A DNA stretch of 64,000 nucleotides from Paenibacillus sp. FSL R5-0517. GTDB lineage: Bacteria; Bacillota; Bacilli; Paenibacillales; Paenibacillaceae. Below, piece after piece: positions 8,113 through 15,857 of the stretch. Position 1 is the stretch's first letter, and each line of letters starts with the position of its first letter. The DNA lies in contig NZ_CP150235.1 in NCBI RefSeq assembly GCF_037974355.1, forward strand, positions 2,604,001 to 2,668,000, written 5' to 3'. The translations under genes and the position numbers were made by a program. The notes under the pieces are model-generated. The model did no database searches. It had not been told where the DNA came from and was given only the letters and a program-made list of their open reading frames with translations.

Positions 8113-9281
8113 GTATCGTACGAGTAGCGGTGATTGGTATAGGCAACATGGGGGCAGCTCATGCCAGAACATTGGTTGCCGGAGAAGTACCGGGTGCAGA
8201 ATTGGTCGCTGTATGTGATGTAAGAAGAGAAATGGAGAGCTGGGTTTCGAGTCATCTTCCGGCTACGGTCACCTATTGGCAGGATGCAGAGCAGATGATG
8301 ACTTCGGGTACGATTGATGCGGTCATTATTGCAACGCCTCACTATGACCACCCGGAACAGGCGATTCAGGCTTTCCAGCATGGCTTGCATGTCATGATCG
8401 AGAAGCCAGCCGGTGTGTATACGAAACAGGTACGCAAGATGAATGAAGCGGCCGCAGCCAGCGGTAAAGTCTTTTCCATGATGTACAACCAGCGGACCAA
8501 CCCACTCTACATTAAACTAAGAGATTTAATCGCTTCGGGGGAGCTGGGTGAGGTACGGCGTACCAACTGGATTATTACGAACTGGTACCGATCCCAAAGT
8601 TACTATGATTCCGGCGGTTGGCGGGCAACTTGGGCAGGCGAAGGTGGAGGTGTACTGATTAATCAGGACCCGCACCAACTGGATCTGTGGCAGTGGACCA
8701 TCGGCATGATGCCGGTAAGAATGCGTGCGTTCTGTTCGTTTGGCAAGTATCGGAATATTGAAGTGGAAGATGATGTAACAGCTTATGTAGAGTATGAAAA
8801 TGGCGCAACGGGTGTCTTCGTAACGACTACTGGCGAAGCACCAGGTACGAACCGATTTGAGGTTAACGGAGACCGGGGTAAAATCGTCATCGAAGATGGA
8901 AAGCTGACGTTCTGGCGACTTCGCGAATCTGAGCCTGAATTCAATCAGCGGTTTACCGGAGGTTTTGGACAGCCGGAATGCTGGAAATGCGAGATTCCAA
9001 TTACAGGTGTGGAAACGGGGCACCCGGGTCTGATTCGTAACTGGGTGGATGCGATTCGCACAGGTGCACCCCTTATTGCTCCCGGTGAGGATGGGATTCA
9101 CGGATTAACATTATCGAATGCGATGTTGTTGTCTACCTGGACGGATAACTGGGTGGATCTGCCGATCGATGAGGATCTGTTCTACGAGCATCTGCAGGAG
9201 CGCATTGCTAGTTCAACGACGAAGAAAGACAAAGCAATAAGCGGCAGTCAACCTGCTGATCTGAGTCAGACATTTAAATGA
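8109..9281 (+). CDS. Gfo/Idh/MocA family oxidoreductase
   Basis: 390 aa. The Rossmann motif GIGNMGAAHARTL is at residues 10-22, EKPAG is near residue 98, and the substrate-domain motifs GGVLINQDPHQLDLW and GHPGLIRNWVDAI follow. It overlaps the isomerase gene by 4 bp, so it is translationally coupled. Isomerase plus Idh-like dehydrogenases is the usual composition of inositol or rare-sugar catabolic sets; the exact substrate is not readable. The C-terminal 25 residues are polar and probably disordered. Confidence 0.88.
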   Translation: MSIVRVAVIGIGNMGAAHARTLVAGEVPGAELVAVCDVRREMESWVSSHLPATVTYWQDAEQMMTSGTIDAVIIATPHYDHPEQAIQAFQHGLHVMIEKPAGVYTKQVRKMNEAAAASGKVFSMMYNQRTNPLYIKLRDLIASGELGEVRRTNWIITNWYRSQSYYDSGGWRATWAGEGGGVLINQDPHQLDLWQWTIGMMPVRMRAFCSFGKYRNIEVEDDVTAYVEYENGATGVFVTTTGEAPGTNRFEVNGDRGKIVIEDGKLTFWRLRESEPEFNQRFTGGFGQPECWKCEIPITGVETGHPGLIRNWVDAIRTGAPLIAPGEDGIHGLTLSNAMLLSTWTDNWVDLPIDEDLFYEHLQERIASSTTKKDKAISGSQPADLSQTFK

Positions 9282-9295
9282 AGATGAAAACCTGA

Positions 9296-9425
9296 AAAAG
9301 CGAAGCGTTCGCCTAAAAGCTTTCTGAAAAAAAGCTACATCGGAAGCATACGCTTATCCCGGGATTTTCCCCTCTGGAAAAGGGAATCGAAAAATCTGGG
9401 GATAACAGCGATTTGAAGGTAATTC
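9296..9425. repeat. Intergenic dispersed repeat with inverted core
   Basis: No open frame. CGCTTATCCCGGGATTTTCC and AAAAATCTGGGGATAACAGC form an imperfect inverted repeat around GGAAAAGGGAAT. The whole segment looks like a worn palindromic repeat of the kind scattered in Paenibacillus intergenic regions (from memory, not checked). It separates the 8109 gene from the 9517 gene, and could also act as a weak terminator of transcription. Confidence 0.45.
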
Positions 9426-9516
9426 TGTCGTTGTAGTATCAGTGTAGATAATCTTTAGTTCGGCTTATATAGGCGAGTTCATTTTAAACAACATTTTATA
9501 ATAAGGATGGGATGAC

Positions 9517-10614
9517 ATGGCTAAAGACGGAATGTTCTATGCACCGAAAAGTGTTACCAAAGAGGTCGTATGTGGTCCGGGTGAGTTCACGATTGCTGCT
9601 GTTGCGCTGGATCATGGACACATCTACGGCATGGTTGGGGGATTGTTGGAGGCAGGGGCTACCCTCAAGTGGGTATATGATCCGGACCCGATGAAGGTAG
9701 AGGCATTTCAAAAGCAGTTCCCACAGGCTCAAGCCGCTGGATCTGAAGAGGAAGTGCTTGCAGATAATGAGGTGTTATTGGTGGCAAGCGCAGCGATCAC
9801 TTCAGATCGTGCGCCGCTTGGCATGAGAGTGCTGGCCGCAGGCAAGGACTATTTTACAGACAAAGCCCCATTCACCACGCTGGAGCAATTAAAGCTTGCA
9901 CGAGAAGAAGTGAAGCGAACAGGCAAAAAGTACATGGTGTATTACAGTGAACGACTGCATGTAGAAAGTGCGATCTATGCCGGACAACTCATTGAACAAG
10001 GGGCAATCGGCAAAGTCGTGCAAGTTATGGGTACAGGCCCGCATCGACTGAATGCAGGAGGAAGACCCGACTGGTTTTTCAAGCATGAGCAGTACGGCGG
10101 CATTCTCTGCGATATCGGAAGTCACCAGATCGAACAATTTCTGACGTTTGCATCATGTACGGACGCTGAGGTAGGGTTCAGCCGGGTGCATAACTTCAAT
10201 CACCCACAGTTCCCGGAATTGGAAGACTTCGGCGAAGCTTCGCTGATCGGGGATAACGGTGCTTCCGGTTACTTCCGAGTGGACTGGTTCACACCGGATG
10301 GTCTGGGCACATGGGGCGATGGACGTACCGTTATTCTGGGAACGGACGGTTATATCGAGCTGCGGAAGTATATCGACATCGCAAGGGAATCTCAGGGGGA
10401 TCAAGTGTACTTGGTCAATCATGAAGGAGAGTACCGCTACAATGTAAAAGGAAAGGTCGGTTACCCGTTCTTCGGCCAACTCATTCGCGATTGTCTGGAT
10501 CGCACCGAGACAGCCATGACACAGGAACATGCCTTCAAAGCGGCAGAACTCTGCCTGATTGCACAACATAAAGCCATGAGCGAGCGCGTGGTGTGGAGTA
10601 GCGGAACGAAGTAA
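9517..10614 (+). CDS. Gfo/Idh/MocA family oxidoreductase
   Basis: 365 aa. The first 25 residues precede the Rossmann strand (FTIAAVALDHGHIYGMVGGL), where the usual GxGxxG glycines are partly replaced, so the cofactor loop is atypical. The family EKP is replaced by TDKAPFTTLEQL near residue 113, which keeps the Lys. The substrate domain carries GGILCDIGSHQIEQFL. The gene is probably part of the same sugar-catabolic region as the two genes before it but has its own start region (AAGGATGGGATGAC before ATG 9517) and is separated by 235 bp containing a repeat. Confidence 0.85.
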   Translation: MAKDGMFYAPKSVTKEVVCGPGEFTIAAVALDHGHIYGMVGGLLEAGATLKWVYDPDPMKVEAFQKQFPQAQAAGSEEEVLADNEVLLVASAAITSDRAPLGMRVLAAGKDYFTDKAPFTTLEQLKLAREEVKRTGKKYMVYYSERLHVESAIYAGQLIEQGAIGKVVQVMGTGPHRLNAGGRPDWFFKHEQYGGILCDIGSHQIEQFLTFASCTDAEVGFSRVHNFNHPQFPELEDFGEASLIGDNGASGYFRVDWFTPDGLGTWGDGRTVILGTDGYIELRKYIDIARESQGDQVYLVNHEGEYRYNVKGKVGYPFFGQLIRDCLDRTETAMTQEHAFKAAELCLIAQHKAMSERVVWSSGTK

Positions 10615-10698
10615 AGTTTTTAGGTGAAGGGGAGCAAAAGGAGCAAACTCAGATCACTGAAGACTATCGGTGATTCTTCTATTGTTGAGTGAGGAAAG

Positions 10699-10776
10699 AG
10701 CAGCCCAAATGTTAATCTGCATCCAAAATGTTAGTTATGGCTAACATGTGGGACAGTTTACTCGGGCTGCTTTTTT
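10699..10776 (+). terminator. Terminator at the left border of the cassette region
   Basis: AGCAGCCC pairs with GGGCTGCT followed by six T. Inside the long loop is a second hairpin (ATGTTAG TTATGG CTAACAT). It insulates the array from the upstream oxidoreductase genes. A similar GCAGCC/GGTTGC terminator sits at the right border. Confidence 0.75.
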
Positions 10777-10791
10777 GAGTACGTTGGTGAC

Positions 10792-10820
10792 TTCGCAGAT
10801 GGATTATTATGGGTTATATT
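10792..10820 (+). promoter_or_regulatory. Promoter-like element, left copy of a flanking pair
   Basis: TTCGCA - 17 nt - TATATT within the longer block CTTCGCAGATGGA...GGGTTATATT. The same block with the same 17-nt spacing recurs at 29205-29233 beyond the right end of the array. It is the likely promoter for the first cassette genes. Confidence 0.55.
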
Positions 10821-10913
10821 ATATGTAGTTCGGATATTCGTTAAAAAGAGAGGTATTTACGAAGTACGTAGATATGAAATTGGCGCAAGATATTAAGAAC
10901 CGGGGTGATACCT

Positions 10914-11471
10914 ATGAAGTTCATATTGATATTTGGCCCACAGGCCGTTGGAAAGATGACGGTTGGTCATGAATTAACGAAAATAACGGAATTGAAATTG
11001 TTTCACAATCACATGTCGATAGAGCTATTTCATCCCTTTTTTGGTTTTGGTAGTGAAACTTGGAGGTTATCAAGTATCGTAAGAAGAGAGCTTTTTGAAT
11101 CGTTCGCAAGCAGCAACCAGTATGGACTTATTTTTACTTACCTTTGGGGGTTTGATCTTCAGAAGGACTGGGAATTCGTCAAGCAAACATGTAACTTGTT
11201 TGAATCGAAAGGGGCAGAAATTTATTTTGTTGAATTAGAGTCAGATATAGAAGAACGATTAAAACGAAATAAAACGGCGTTTAGACTTGATCAAAAACCA
11301 ACAAAAAGAAATATTGAATATTCTGAAATGGACTTAATCAAAACGATGGAAGAACATCGACTCAATTCTAAAGAGGGAGAAATTACTAGAGAGAACTATT
11401 TGAGAATCAATAATACAAATTTAAGTGCAGAAGAAGTCGCAAGATTAATTAAAGATGAATTTAATTTATAG
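10914..11471 (+). CDS. P-loop nucleoside/small-molecule kinase-like protein (cassette gene)
   Basis: About 185 aa, the size of adenylate/shikimate-type kinases. The Walker A motif GPQAVGKMT is at residues 7-15, with Met in place of the usual Thr/Ser after the Lys followed by Thr. A lid-like basic segment near residues 115-135 (EERLKRNKTAFRLDQKP) resembles the zeta-toxin/AAA_33 kinase family. The substrate is unknown. ATG 10914 has GGGGTGAT 6-7 nt upstream; an in-frame GTG at 10905 lies in that site. It is the first gene of the array, directly behind the promoter-like element, and is AT-rich compared with the genes to the left. Confidence 0.75.
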   Translation: MKFILIFGPQAVGKMTVGHELTKITELKLFHNHMSIELFHPFFGFGSETWRLSSIVRRELFESFASSNQYGLIFTYLWGFDLQKDWEFVKQTCNLFESKGAEIYFVELESDIEERLKRNKTAFRLDQKPTKRNIEYSEMDLIKTMEEHRLNSKEGEITRENYLRINNTNLSAEEVARLIKDEFNL

Positions 11472-11489
11472 TACGTGTGAGTAATTCAA

Positions 11490-11603
11490 GAAGGCGCCAA
11501 CATCTTATAACATAATATTCACGCTGCGGGCATACGCCCTTGCCCGGCATTCGCCGGCCACCCGACATGCGTCGGGTCGTGAATACGGGAATGTTAGATG
11601 AAA
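11490..11603 (+). repeat. attC-like site 1
   Basis: Left box TTATAAC (11505-11511), inner arms TATTCACG / CGTGAATA, right box GTTAGAT (11593-11599) followed by GAAA. The middle folds as three small hairpins with ATNC loops: GGGC-ATAC-GCCC, CGGC-ATTC-GCCG and CCCGAC-ATGC-GTCGGG. GAAGGC precedes the left box. Confidence 0.8.
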
Positions 11604-11657
11604 CCATTGAAGAAGATATAAATCTATTATTTAAAACTGTTGAATACATTTCCTAGA
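11592..11657 (+). other. Short open frame starting inside site 1, probable gene remnant
   Basis: ATG at 11592 lies within the right box of site 1 and opens a 21-codon frame (MLDETIEEDINLLFKTVEYIS) ending TAG at 11655-11657. The sequence looks like the C-terminus of a lost protein rather than a functional peptide. It has no ribosome binding site. Confidence 0.3.
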
Positions 11658-11673
11658 AGGTAGGGGTTCAAAT

Positions 11674-12219
11674 TTGTATGGAGTAGTCCTTCACTTTGAC
11701 TCAGAAACAGAAAGAGTCATTACAACACTTTGGAAAGGATTAAGGGATCATGGTATATCGAGCTACGCTTACGAGATCGAGAATAGAAAACCACATTTAA
11801 CACTAGCCGATTATTCAGACCTAAATGAATCGGAGTATAAAGAGATATTTGATTGTTATTATAAGTCAATACCAAAAATATATCTTAGCTATAACATGTT
11901 AGGAACTTTTATGAATAGCGGAGCATTGTTTTTATCTCCGAATCCAACAAAGAAACTTATAGACTTTCATTCAGATTATCATAACCATTTTAAGAAATAT
12001 CATGATTTTTCCAATTTGATTTACCACCCCGAAAAATGGATACCGCATTGTACAATTGCAAATAGATTAAACAATCAAAAACTAGTAGAAGCTTTGCAGT
12101 TCAGTACAGAAAGATTAGAACATATAAAAACTGAAGTGCATGAAATAGCGCTTATTAAAATCATAGATAAAAACAATAAAAGAATGATTGAAACAGTGAT
12201 GAGTAAGGCTCTTGTATAA
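11674..12219 (+). CDS. 2'-5' RNA ligase family (2H phosphoesterase superfamily) protein (cassette gene)
   Basis: 181 aa with both catalytic HxT motifs: PHLTLA near residue 41 and PHCTIA near residue 128. This is the expected spacing for LigT-like 2H phosphoesterases, which act on cyclic or 2'-5' phosphodiesters in RNA or nucleotides. It starts at TTG 11674 behind AAGGTAGGGG; no in-frame ATG fits the N-terminal beta strand (YGVVLHFD). It sits alone between attC-like sites 1 and 2. The function in the cell is not known. Confidence 0.85.
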   Translation: MYGVVLHFDSETERVITTLWKGLRDHGISSYAYEIENRKPHLTLADYSDLNESEYKEIFDCYYKSIPKIYLSYNMLGTFMNSGALFLSPNPTKKLIDFHSDYHNHFKKYHDFSNLIYHPEKWIPHCTIANRLNNQKLVEALQFSTERLEHIKTEVHEIALIKIIDKNNKRMIETVMSKALV

Positions 12220-12240
12220 GATCTATGTAAGATGATCGAA

Positions 12241-12355
12241 GAAGGCAATGACATCATCTAACATAATATTCACGCTGCGGATATACGTCCTTGGTCCGAC
12301 ATTCGCCGGACACCCAGCATGCGCTGGGTCGTGAATACAGGAACGTTATGTGAAA
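12241..12355 (+). repeat. attC-like site 2
   Basis: Left box ATCTAAC (12256-12262), right box GTTATGT (12345-12351) followed by GAAA, arms TATTCACG / CGTGAATA. Hairpins: GTCCGAC-ATTC-GCCGGAC (one mismatch) and CCCAGC-ATGC-GCTGGG. The latter differs from site 1 by paired changes. GAAGGC begins the unit. Confidence 0.85.
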
Positions 12356-12387
12356 CTACTAAAATAAATTTTTAAAAAGGTAAACTC

Positions 12388-13365
12388 ATGACAAACATCG
12401 AAAAAATCAAAGCATTTCTATCAATAAAGAACTTTCTGAATTTAAAGGATCAAGAATATTTAATTGAGAAGCTAGAACTATCTGAAATTGATCTGACTAA
12501 ACGATTAAAAGGAAAAGAAGTAGAAATCGAATTATATCTTATACTGCACATGCTGGGAGTGTGTAATCATATTTTAGCATTTGATGAAAGTACCTCTGTT
12601 TTGACAAAGTCATATTCGCCAGATGCACTTATTGAATTGAATAACGGTTACAGATTTTTTATGGAAATAAAAAGTACAGATGATCCAGTATTTAAGAATA
12701 GTATGGGAAATCTTAAAAAGCGTATTGATTTCGCAAACTCTTTTGGATTGCCTTTATTCTTTGCAATAAAATTAAGCGGATATTGGTATCTTTATGACGC
12801 GAATTATTTAGTTTCAAAAAATGGAAGAATTGATCTTGTCGATGATTTTAGAGATTCTGATTTTTATACTATGTTTGAAAGTAACATAATTACTTTTCCT
12901 AAAGGATTTAAGGCTATCAGGAAATACAAGAAGACAGAGCCAAAGTATTATATTTCGAAACATGATAATCATGGGTTCATGGTCGGATACGAATTGTTTT
13001 TCAATGAAAAATTGATATTTTCTTTTGATTCTAAAAGCGATAAAGTGTTCTACTACTTTATTCTAGAGTCTTTAAACGATGCAATGTTGATGCAGTTAAC
13101 AGAAATCAATGAAGTAGGAGATGAAGATATTATAGAAACACTCCAATTAGAGTCGGATGTGCTTTTATCGACCCATGGAATGTTATTAAGCCCTATATTT
13201 CATATAAAACATCATTATGAATTTATGTATGATCCGACTACTTATTTTCAAGATATATTAAATAATGAACCAACACATCTTACTAAAGAAATGATTTTTT
13301 CTCTTTTGTTAGAGCTTCTTCAAAATGACGTACCAATTAAAATTTTTACAAATAAAGAAGTCTAA
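12388..13365 (+). CDS. Uncharacterised protein with PD-(D/E)XK nuclease-like motif (cassette gene)
   Basis: 325 aa, very AT-rich. Residues 70-102 read SPDALIEL...GYRFFMEIKST, which fits the D-x(n)-ExK active-site pattern of the PD-(D/E)XK superfamily (restriction endonucleases, Holliday junction resolvases). The N-terminal 60 residues are helical and the C-terminal 150 show no known domain. It could be a nuclease or an inactive relative; no other part of a restriction or defence system is adjacent. AAAAAGG lies 8 nt before ATG 12388. It is one of the longest genes in the array and lies alone between sites 2 and 3. Confidence 0.6.
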   Translation: MTNIEKIKAFLSIKNFLNLKDQEYLIEKLELSEIDLTKRLKGKEVEIELYLILHMLGVCNHILAFDESTSVLTKSYSPDALIELNNGYRFFMEIKSTDDPVFKNSMGNLKKRIDFANSFGLPLFFAIKLSGYWYLYDANYLVSKNGRIDLVDDFRDSDFYTMFESNIITFPKGFKAIRKYKKTEPKYYISKHDNHGFMVGYELFFNEKLIFSFDSKSDKVFYYFILESLNDAMLMQLTEINEVGDEDIIETLQLESDVLLSTHGMLLSPIFHIKHHYEFMYDPTTYFQDILNNEPTHLTKEMIFSLLLELLQNDVPIKIFTNKEV

Positions 13366-13388
13366 CTTATCCTAAGTATTTCGAAAGA

Positions 13389-13500
13389 GGAAGTAGCTTC
13401 ACATAACATAATATTCACGCTGCGGACATTCGTCCTTGATCCGGCATTCGCCGGATACTCGACATACGTCGAGTCGTGAATACGGGAACGTTAGATGAAA
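13389..13500 (+). repeat. attC-like site 3 (best folded example)
   Basis: Left box ACATAAC (13401-13407), right box GTTAGAT (13490-13496) then GAAA. Three perfect hairpins: GGAC-ATTC-GTCC, ATCCGGC-ATTC-GCCGGAT and CTCGAC-ATAC-GTCGAG, enclosed by TATTCACG / CGTGAATA. Together they form a cloverleaf. Confidence 0.87.
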
Positions 13501-13550
13501 TCTCTGCAATATCTATTTTAAGTAATTCTAAGTAGAGAGGGTAAGAATCT

Positions 13551-14123
13551 ATGATAAATATTTCTCATTTAGCATTAACAGAACCAATTAAAATCATTAT
13601 AGGTGCTTCATCGCAGAACTATGAAGGATGGATACAAACACAAGAGGATGAACTGGATTTACTAAGATTTGAAGATTGGGAACAAAGTTTCAAAGATCGT
13701 AGAATTGAAGCAATACTATCAGAGCACGTTTGGGAGCATTTGACTTACGAAGAAGGAGTTCAAGCTGCAAAGATTTGTTACAAGTATTTGAATACGGGAG
13801 GTTATATTCGTTGTGCAGTTCCTGATGGATATTTTCCAAATGAAGAGTATCAGAACATAGTCAAGATTGGTGGGCCGGGACCACTAGATCACCCGGCAGC
13901 AAGTCATAAGATAGTACATAATTATAAGACTATAACTACTATGTTTGAGGAAGCAGGCTTTGAAGTAGAGTTATTAGAATATTGTGATGAAGATGGGGAG
14001 TTTTATTTTAAAGACTGGAATCCAGAGAATGGATTTATCTATAGGTCTAAGAGATTTGACCATCGAAACCAGAACGGAAATTTGGGATTTGTATCGTTAA
14101 TTATTGATGCAAAAAAGAAATAA
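13551..14123 (+). CDS. SAM-dependent methyltransferase-like protein, COG4627 type (cassette gene)
   Basis: 190 aa. It carries SEHVWEHLTYEEG (about residue 57), then YLNTGGYIRCAVPDGYFP and GFEVELLEYCDEDGEFYF, the middle and C-terminal methyltransferase motifs of the COG4627 group. The N-terminal SAM-binding glycine motif is short or lost (IIIGASSQNYEGW), as is common in this group. The acceptor is unknown. GAGAGGG precedes ATG 13551. It sits alone between sites 3 and 4. Confidence 0.75.
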   Translation: MINISHLALTEPIKIIIGASSQNYEGWIQTQEDELDLLRFEDWEQSFKDRRIEAILSEHVWEHLTYEEGVQAAKICYKYLNTGGYIRCAVPDGYFPNEEYQNIVKIGGPGPLDHPAASHKIVHNYKTITTMFEEAGFEVELLEYCDEDGEFYFKDWNPENGFIYRSKRFDHRNQNGNLGFVSLIIDAKKK

Positions 14124-14140
14124 TTGGATAGTATCTCGAA

Positions 14141-14305
14141 GAAGGCAGAGATATCATCTAACATAATATTCACGCTGCGGGGATTACCCCCTGAGGTCGT
14201 CCGATGTATAATAATGGAAGATAACTCTGACGACACACGAGCAGACCTAAGATAGGAGCTATCTTAGGCCGGCTCGCGTCGTGAATACGGGAACGTTAGA
14301 TGAAA
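14141..14305 (+). repeat. attC-like site 4 (long-loop variant)
   Basis: Left box ATCTAAC (14156-14162), right box GTTAGAT (14295-14301) then GAAAT. The outer match extends to TCATCTAAC / GTTAGATGA. Arms TATTCACG / CGTGAATA are intact. The interior differs from sites 1-3: GGGGATTACCCC, then CCTAAGATAG-GAG-CTATCTTAGG. Confidence 0.85.
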
Positions 14306-14379
14306 TCATCAAAAAACTAAAGGTGTATATGAAACTATACATAAAATAAATAAGAAATTTCAGACAGAGGAGAAATAAC

Positions 14380-14889
14380 ATGTTAGAGATCTTGAGAGTT
14401 CCATATGAAGATAAAATGATCTTAAACAGTTTGATCCAGTTCTACAGATATGACTCAAGTGAATTTGATGGACATGAATTGACTAATCATGGAGTTTATC
14501 TTTACAAGTATCTAGATCATCAATGGACAGATGACTATCGTAAGCCATTTTACTTAAAAATTAATGGAGAACTGGCTGGCTTCGTACTTGTTTTAACAGA
14601 TGTTCCTAAAGAGTATGTAAAAGCAAGTACAGCAACTCAGACAAATGTAATTAGTGATTTTTTTATAATGCGCAAATTCAGAAATAAGGGATATGGAAAA
14701 GAAGTAGCCCATTTTATTTTTAATACCTATAAAGGGATATGGGAAATACGACAGACTCCACAAAATAGGCCAGCAAATCTATTTTGGAACAAGGTAATTA
14801 ACGAGTTTACAGGTGGGAAGTACGAAGAAGTTATTTTAAACAATGAAAGCTGGAATGGACCTGTTCAAGTATTTCAAATGAAAGAATAG
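14380..14889 (+). CDS. GNAT family N-acetyltransferase (cassette gene, paralogue of the next)
   Basis: 169 aa. The acetyl-CoA binding core follows the GNAT pattern: strand 4 ISDFFIMRKFRNKGYGKE (motif A, RxxGxG/A at about residues 104-109), then a C-terminal FWNKVINEFTGGKY. It shares the N-terminal block FYRYDSSEFDG...YKYLDHQWTDD...PFYLKINGELAGFVL with the gene at 15149. The substrate is unknown. AGAGGAG lies before ATG 14380. It is flanked by sites 4 and 5. Confidence 0.82.
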   Translation: MLEILRVPYEDKMILNSLIQFYRYDSSEFDGHELTNHGVYLYKYLDHQWTDDYRKPFYLKINGELAGFVLVLTDVPKEYVKASTATQTNVISDFFIMRKFRNKGYGKEVAHFIFNTYKGIWEIRQTPQNRPANLFWNKVINEFTGGKYEEVILNNESWNGPVQVFQMKE

Positions 14890-14906
14890 ATGCTAGGGTA
14901 CTCGTA

Positions 14907-15116
14907 GAAGCTGCTGACATCCTATAACAATATATTCACGTCTCGGGCATTCCCCTTGGTCCGGCACGAAGTTAGATGAGGATTCGGAGTGGCATTTCAG
15001 TTTTCGAGGAAGTAGATTCATCCGGACACATCCGCACCGACTAACCACCTCGCGGCCGCTCCCGTTGGTCGCTTAAGTCGGCGGGACGTCGTGAATACAA
15101 TAACGTTATTTGAAAT
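14907..15116 (+). repeat. attC-like site 5 (long variant)
   Basis: Left box CTATAAC (14922-14928), right box GTTATTT (15105-15111) then GAAAT. Arms TATTCACG and CGTGAATA. The 190-bp interior contains CCGACT...AAGTCGG pairing and a stray GTTAGATGAGG (14971-14981), suggesting an older site nested inside. Confidence 0.75.
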
Positions 15117-15148
15117 ATGACTAGAGGCTACAAAAGGAGAAAACTTTG

Positions 15149-15643
15149 ATGATTACAATTCATAAAGTTGAATACGAACAAAAATCTATTTTACGGAATC
15201 TTCTTGAATTATATAAATATGATTTTAGTGAGTTTGATCCTGATGATGATTCAAACCCAAATGGACTTTATGAGTACAAGTACTTAGATCATTATTGGAC
15301 AGAAGACGGAAGATATCCATTTTTAATCAAAGTAGATGATAAATTAGCTGGTTTTGCTCTTGTTAGAGATACTGGGAAAAATGAATCTGATCAAACTGTA
15401 TACTGGATGGCAGAGTTTTTTGTTATGAAGAAGTATAGAAGAATGAAAGTCGGGCAGATTGTTGCCTATGAATTATTTGATAACTTCAATGGTCATTGGA
15501 AGGTCGCTCAGATAGAAGCAAATACGCCAGCTCAGGCATTTTGGAGAAAGACCATTGAAAGATATACGAATGGTAACTACTTGGAAATAAGAGATGATGA
15601 TTGGGAAGGACCGATTCAAACATTTTCGTCAGCAACTCCATGA
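15149..15643 (+). CDS. GNAT family N-acetyltransferase (cassette gene, paralogue of the previous)
   Basis: 164 aa, clearly related to the gene at 14380 (shared LYKYDFSEFD, YKYLDHYWTEDGRYPF and LAGFALV blocks). Motif A reads AEFFVMKKYRRMKVGQIV, where the usual GxG/A is VGQ, and the C-terminus has FWRKTIERYTNGNY. ATG 15149 is preferred over TTG 15146; AAAAGGAG lies about 9 nt upstream. The paralogues sit in adjacent cassettes with different sites, so the pair may reflect cassette duplication or repeated capture rather than simple tandem duplication. Confidence 0.82.
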   Translation: MITIHKVEYEQKSILRNLLELYKYDFSEFDPDDDSNPNGLYEYKYLDHYWTEDGRYPFLIKVDDKLAGFALVRDTGKNESDQTVYWMAEFFVMKKYRRMKVGQIVAYELFDNFNGHWKVAQIEANTPAQAFWRKTIERYTNGNYLEIRDDDWEGPIQTFSSATP

Positions 15644-15857
15644 AGAGTCATTCTCTACATAACACCTTATTCACGCATTGGGCATTCGCCCCCCGGTCCG
15701 GCACGAAGTTAGAAGAAGATTCGGAGAGGAAATTCATCAGCGAGGAAGCAGAATCAGCCAGACACATCAGCACCGATTAACTACGCAAACGTCACCGGCT
15801 GCTGGCGCAACCTTAAGTCGGTGAGACGTCATGAATACAGGAACGTAAATAGGAAAC
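15642..15857 (+). repeat. attC-like site 6 (degenerate right box)
   Basis: Left box ACATAAC (15657-15663), then TTATTCACGC; right side CATGAATACAGGAAC then GTAAATAGGAAAC (degenerate GTTRRRY). The interior is the same variant as site 5 (GGTCCGGCACGAAGTTAGA, CCGATT...AAGTCGG). Confidence 0.65.

Noticed and set aside
10724..10755. ATGTTAG...CTAACAT hairpin as an attI site
   Set aside because: The box order is inverted relative to attC/attI cores and it lies within the loop of a terminator; there is not enough support.
11521..11580. Cloverleaf shape suggesting a tRNA gene
   Set aside because: No anticodon-like loop, no T-loop GTTCRA, no acceptor CCA, and the loops are only 4 nt.
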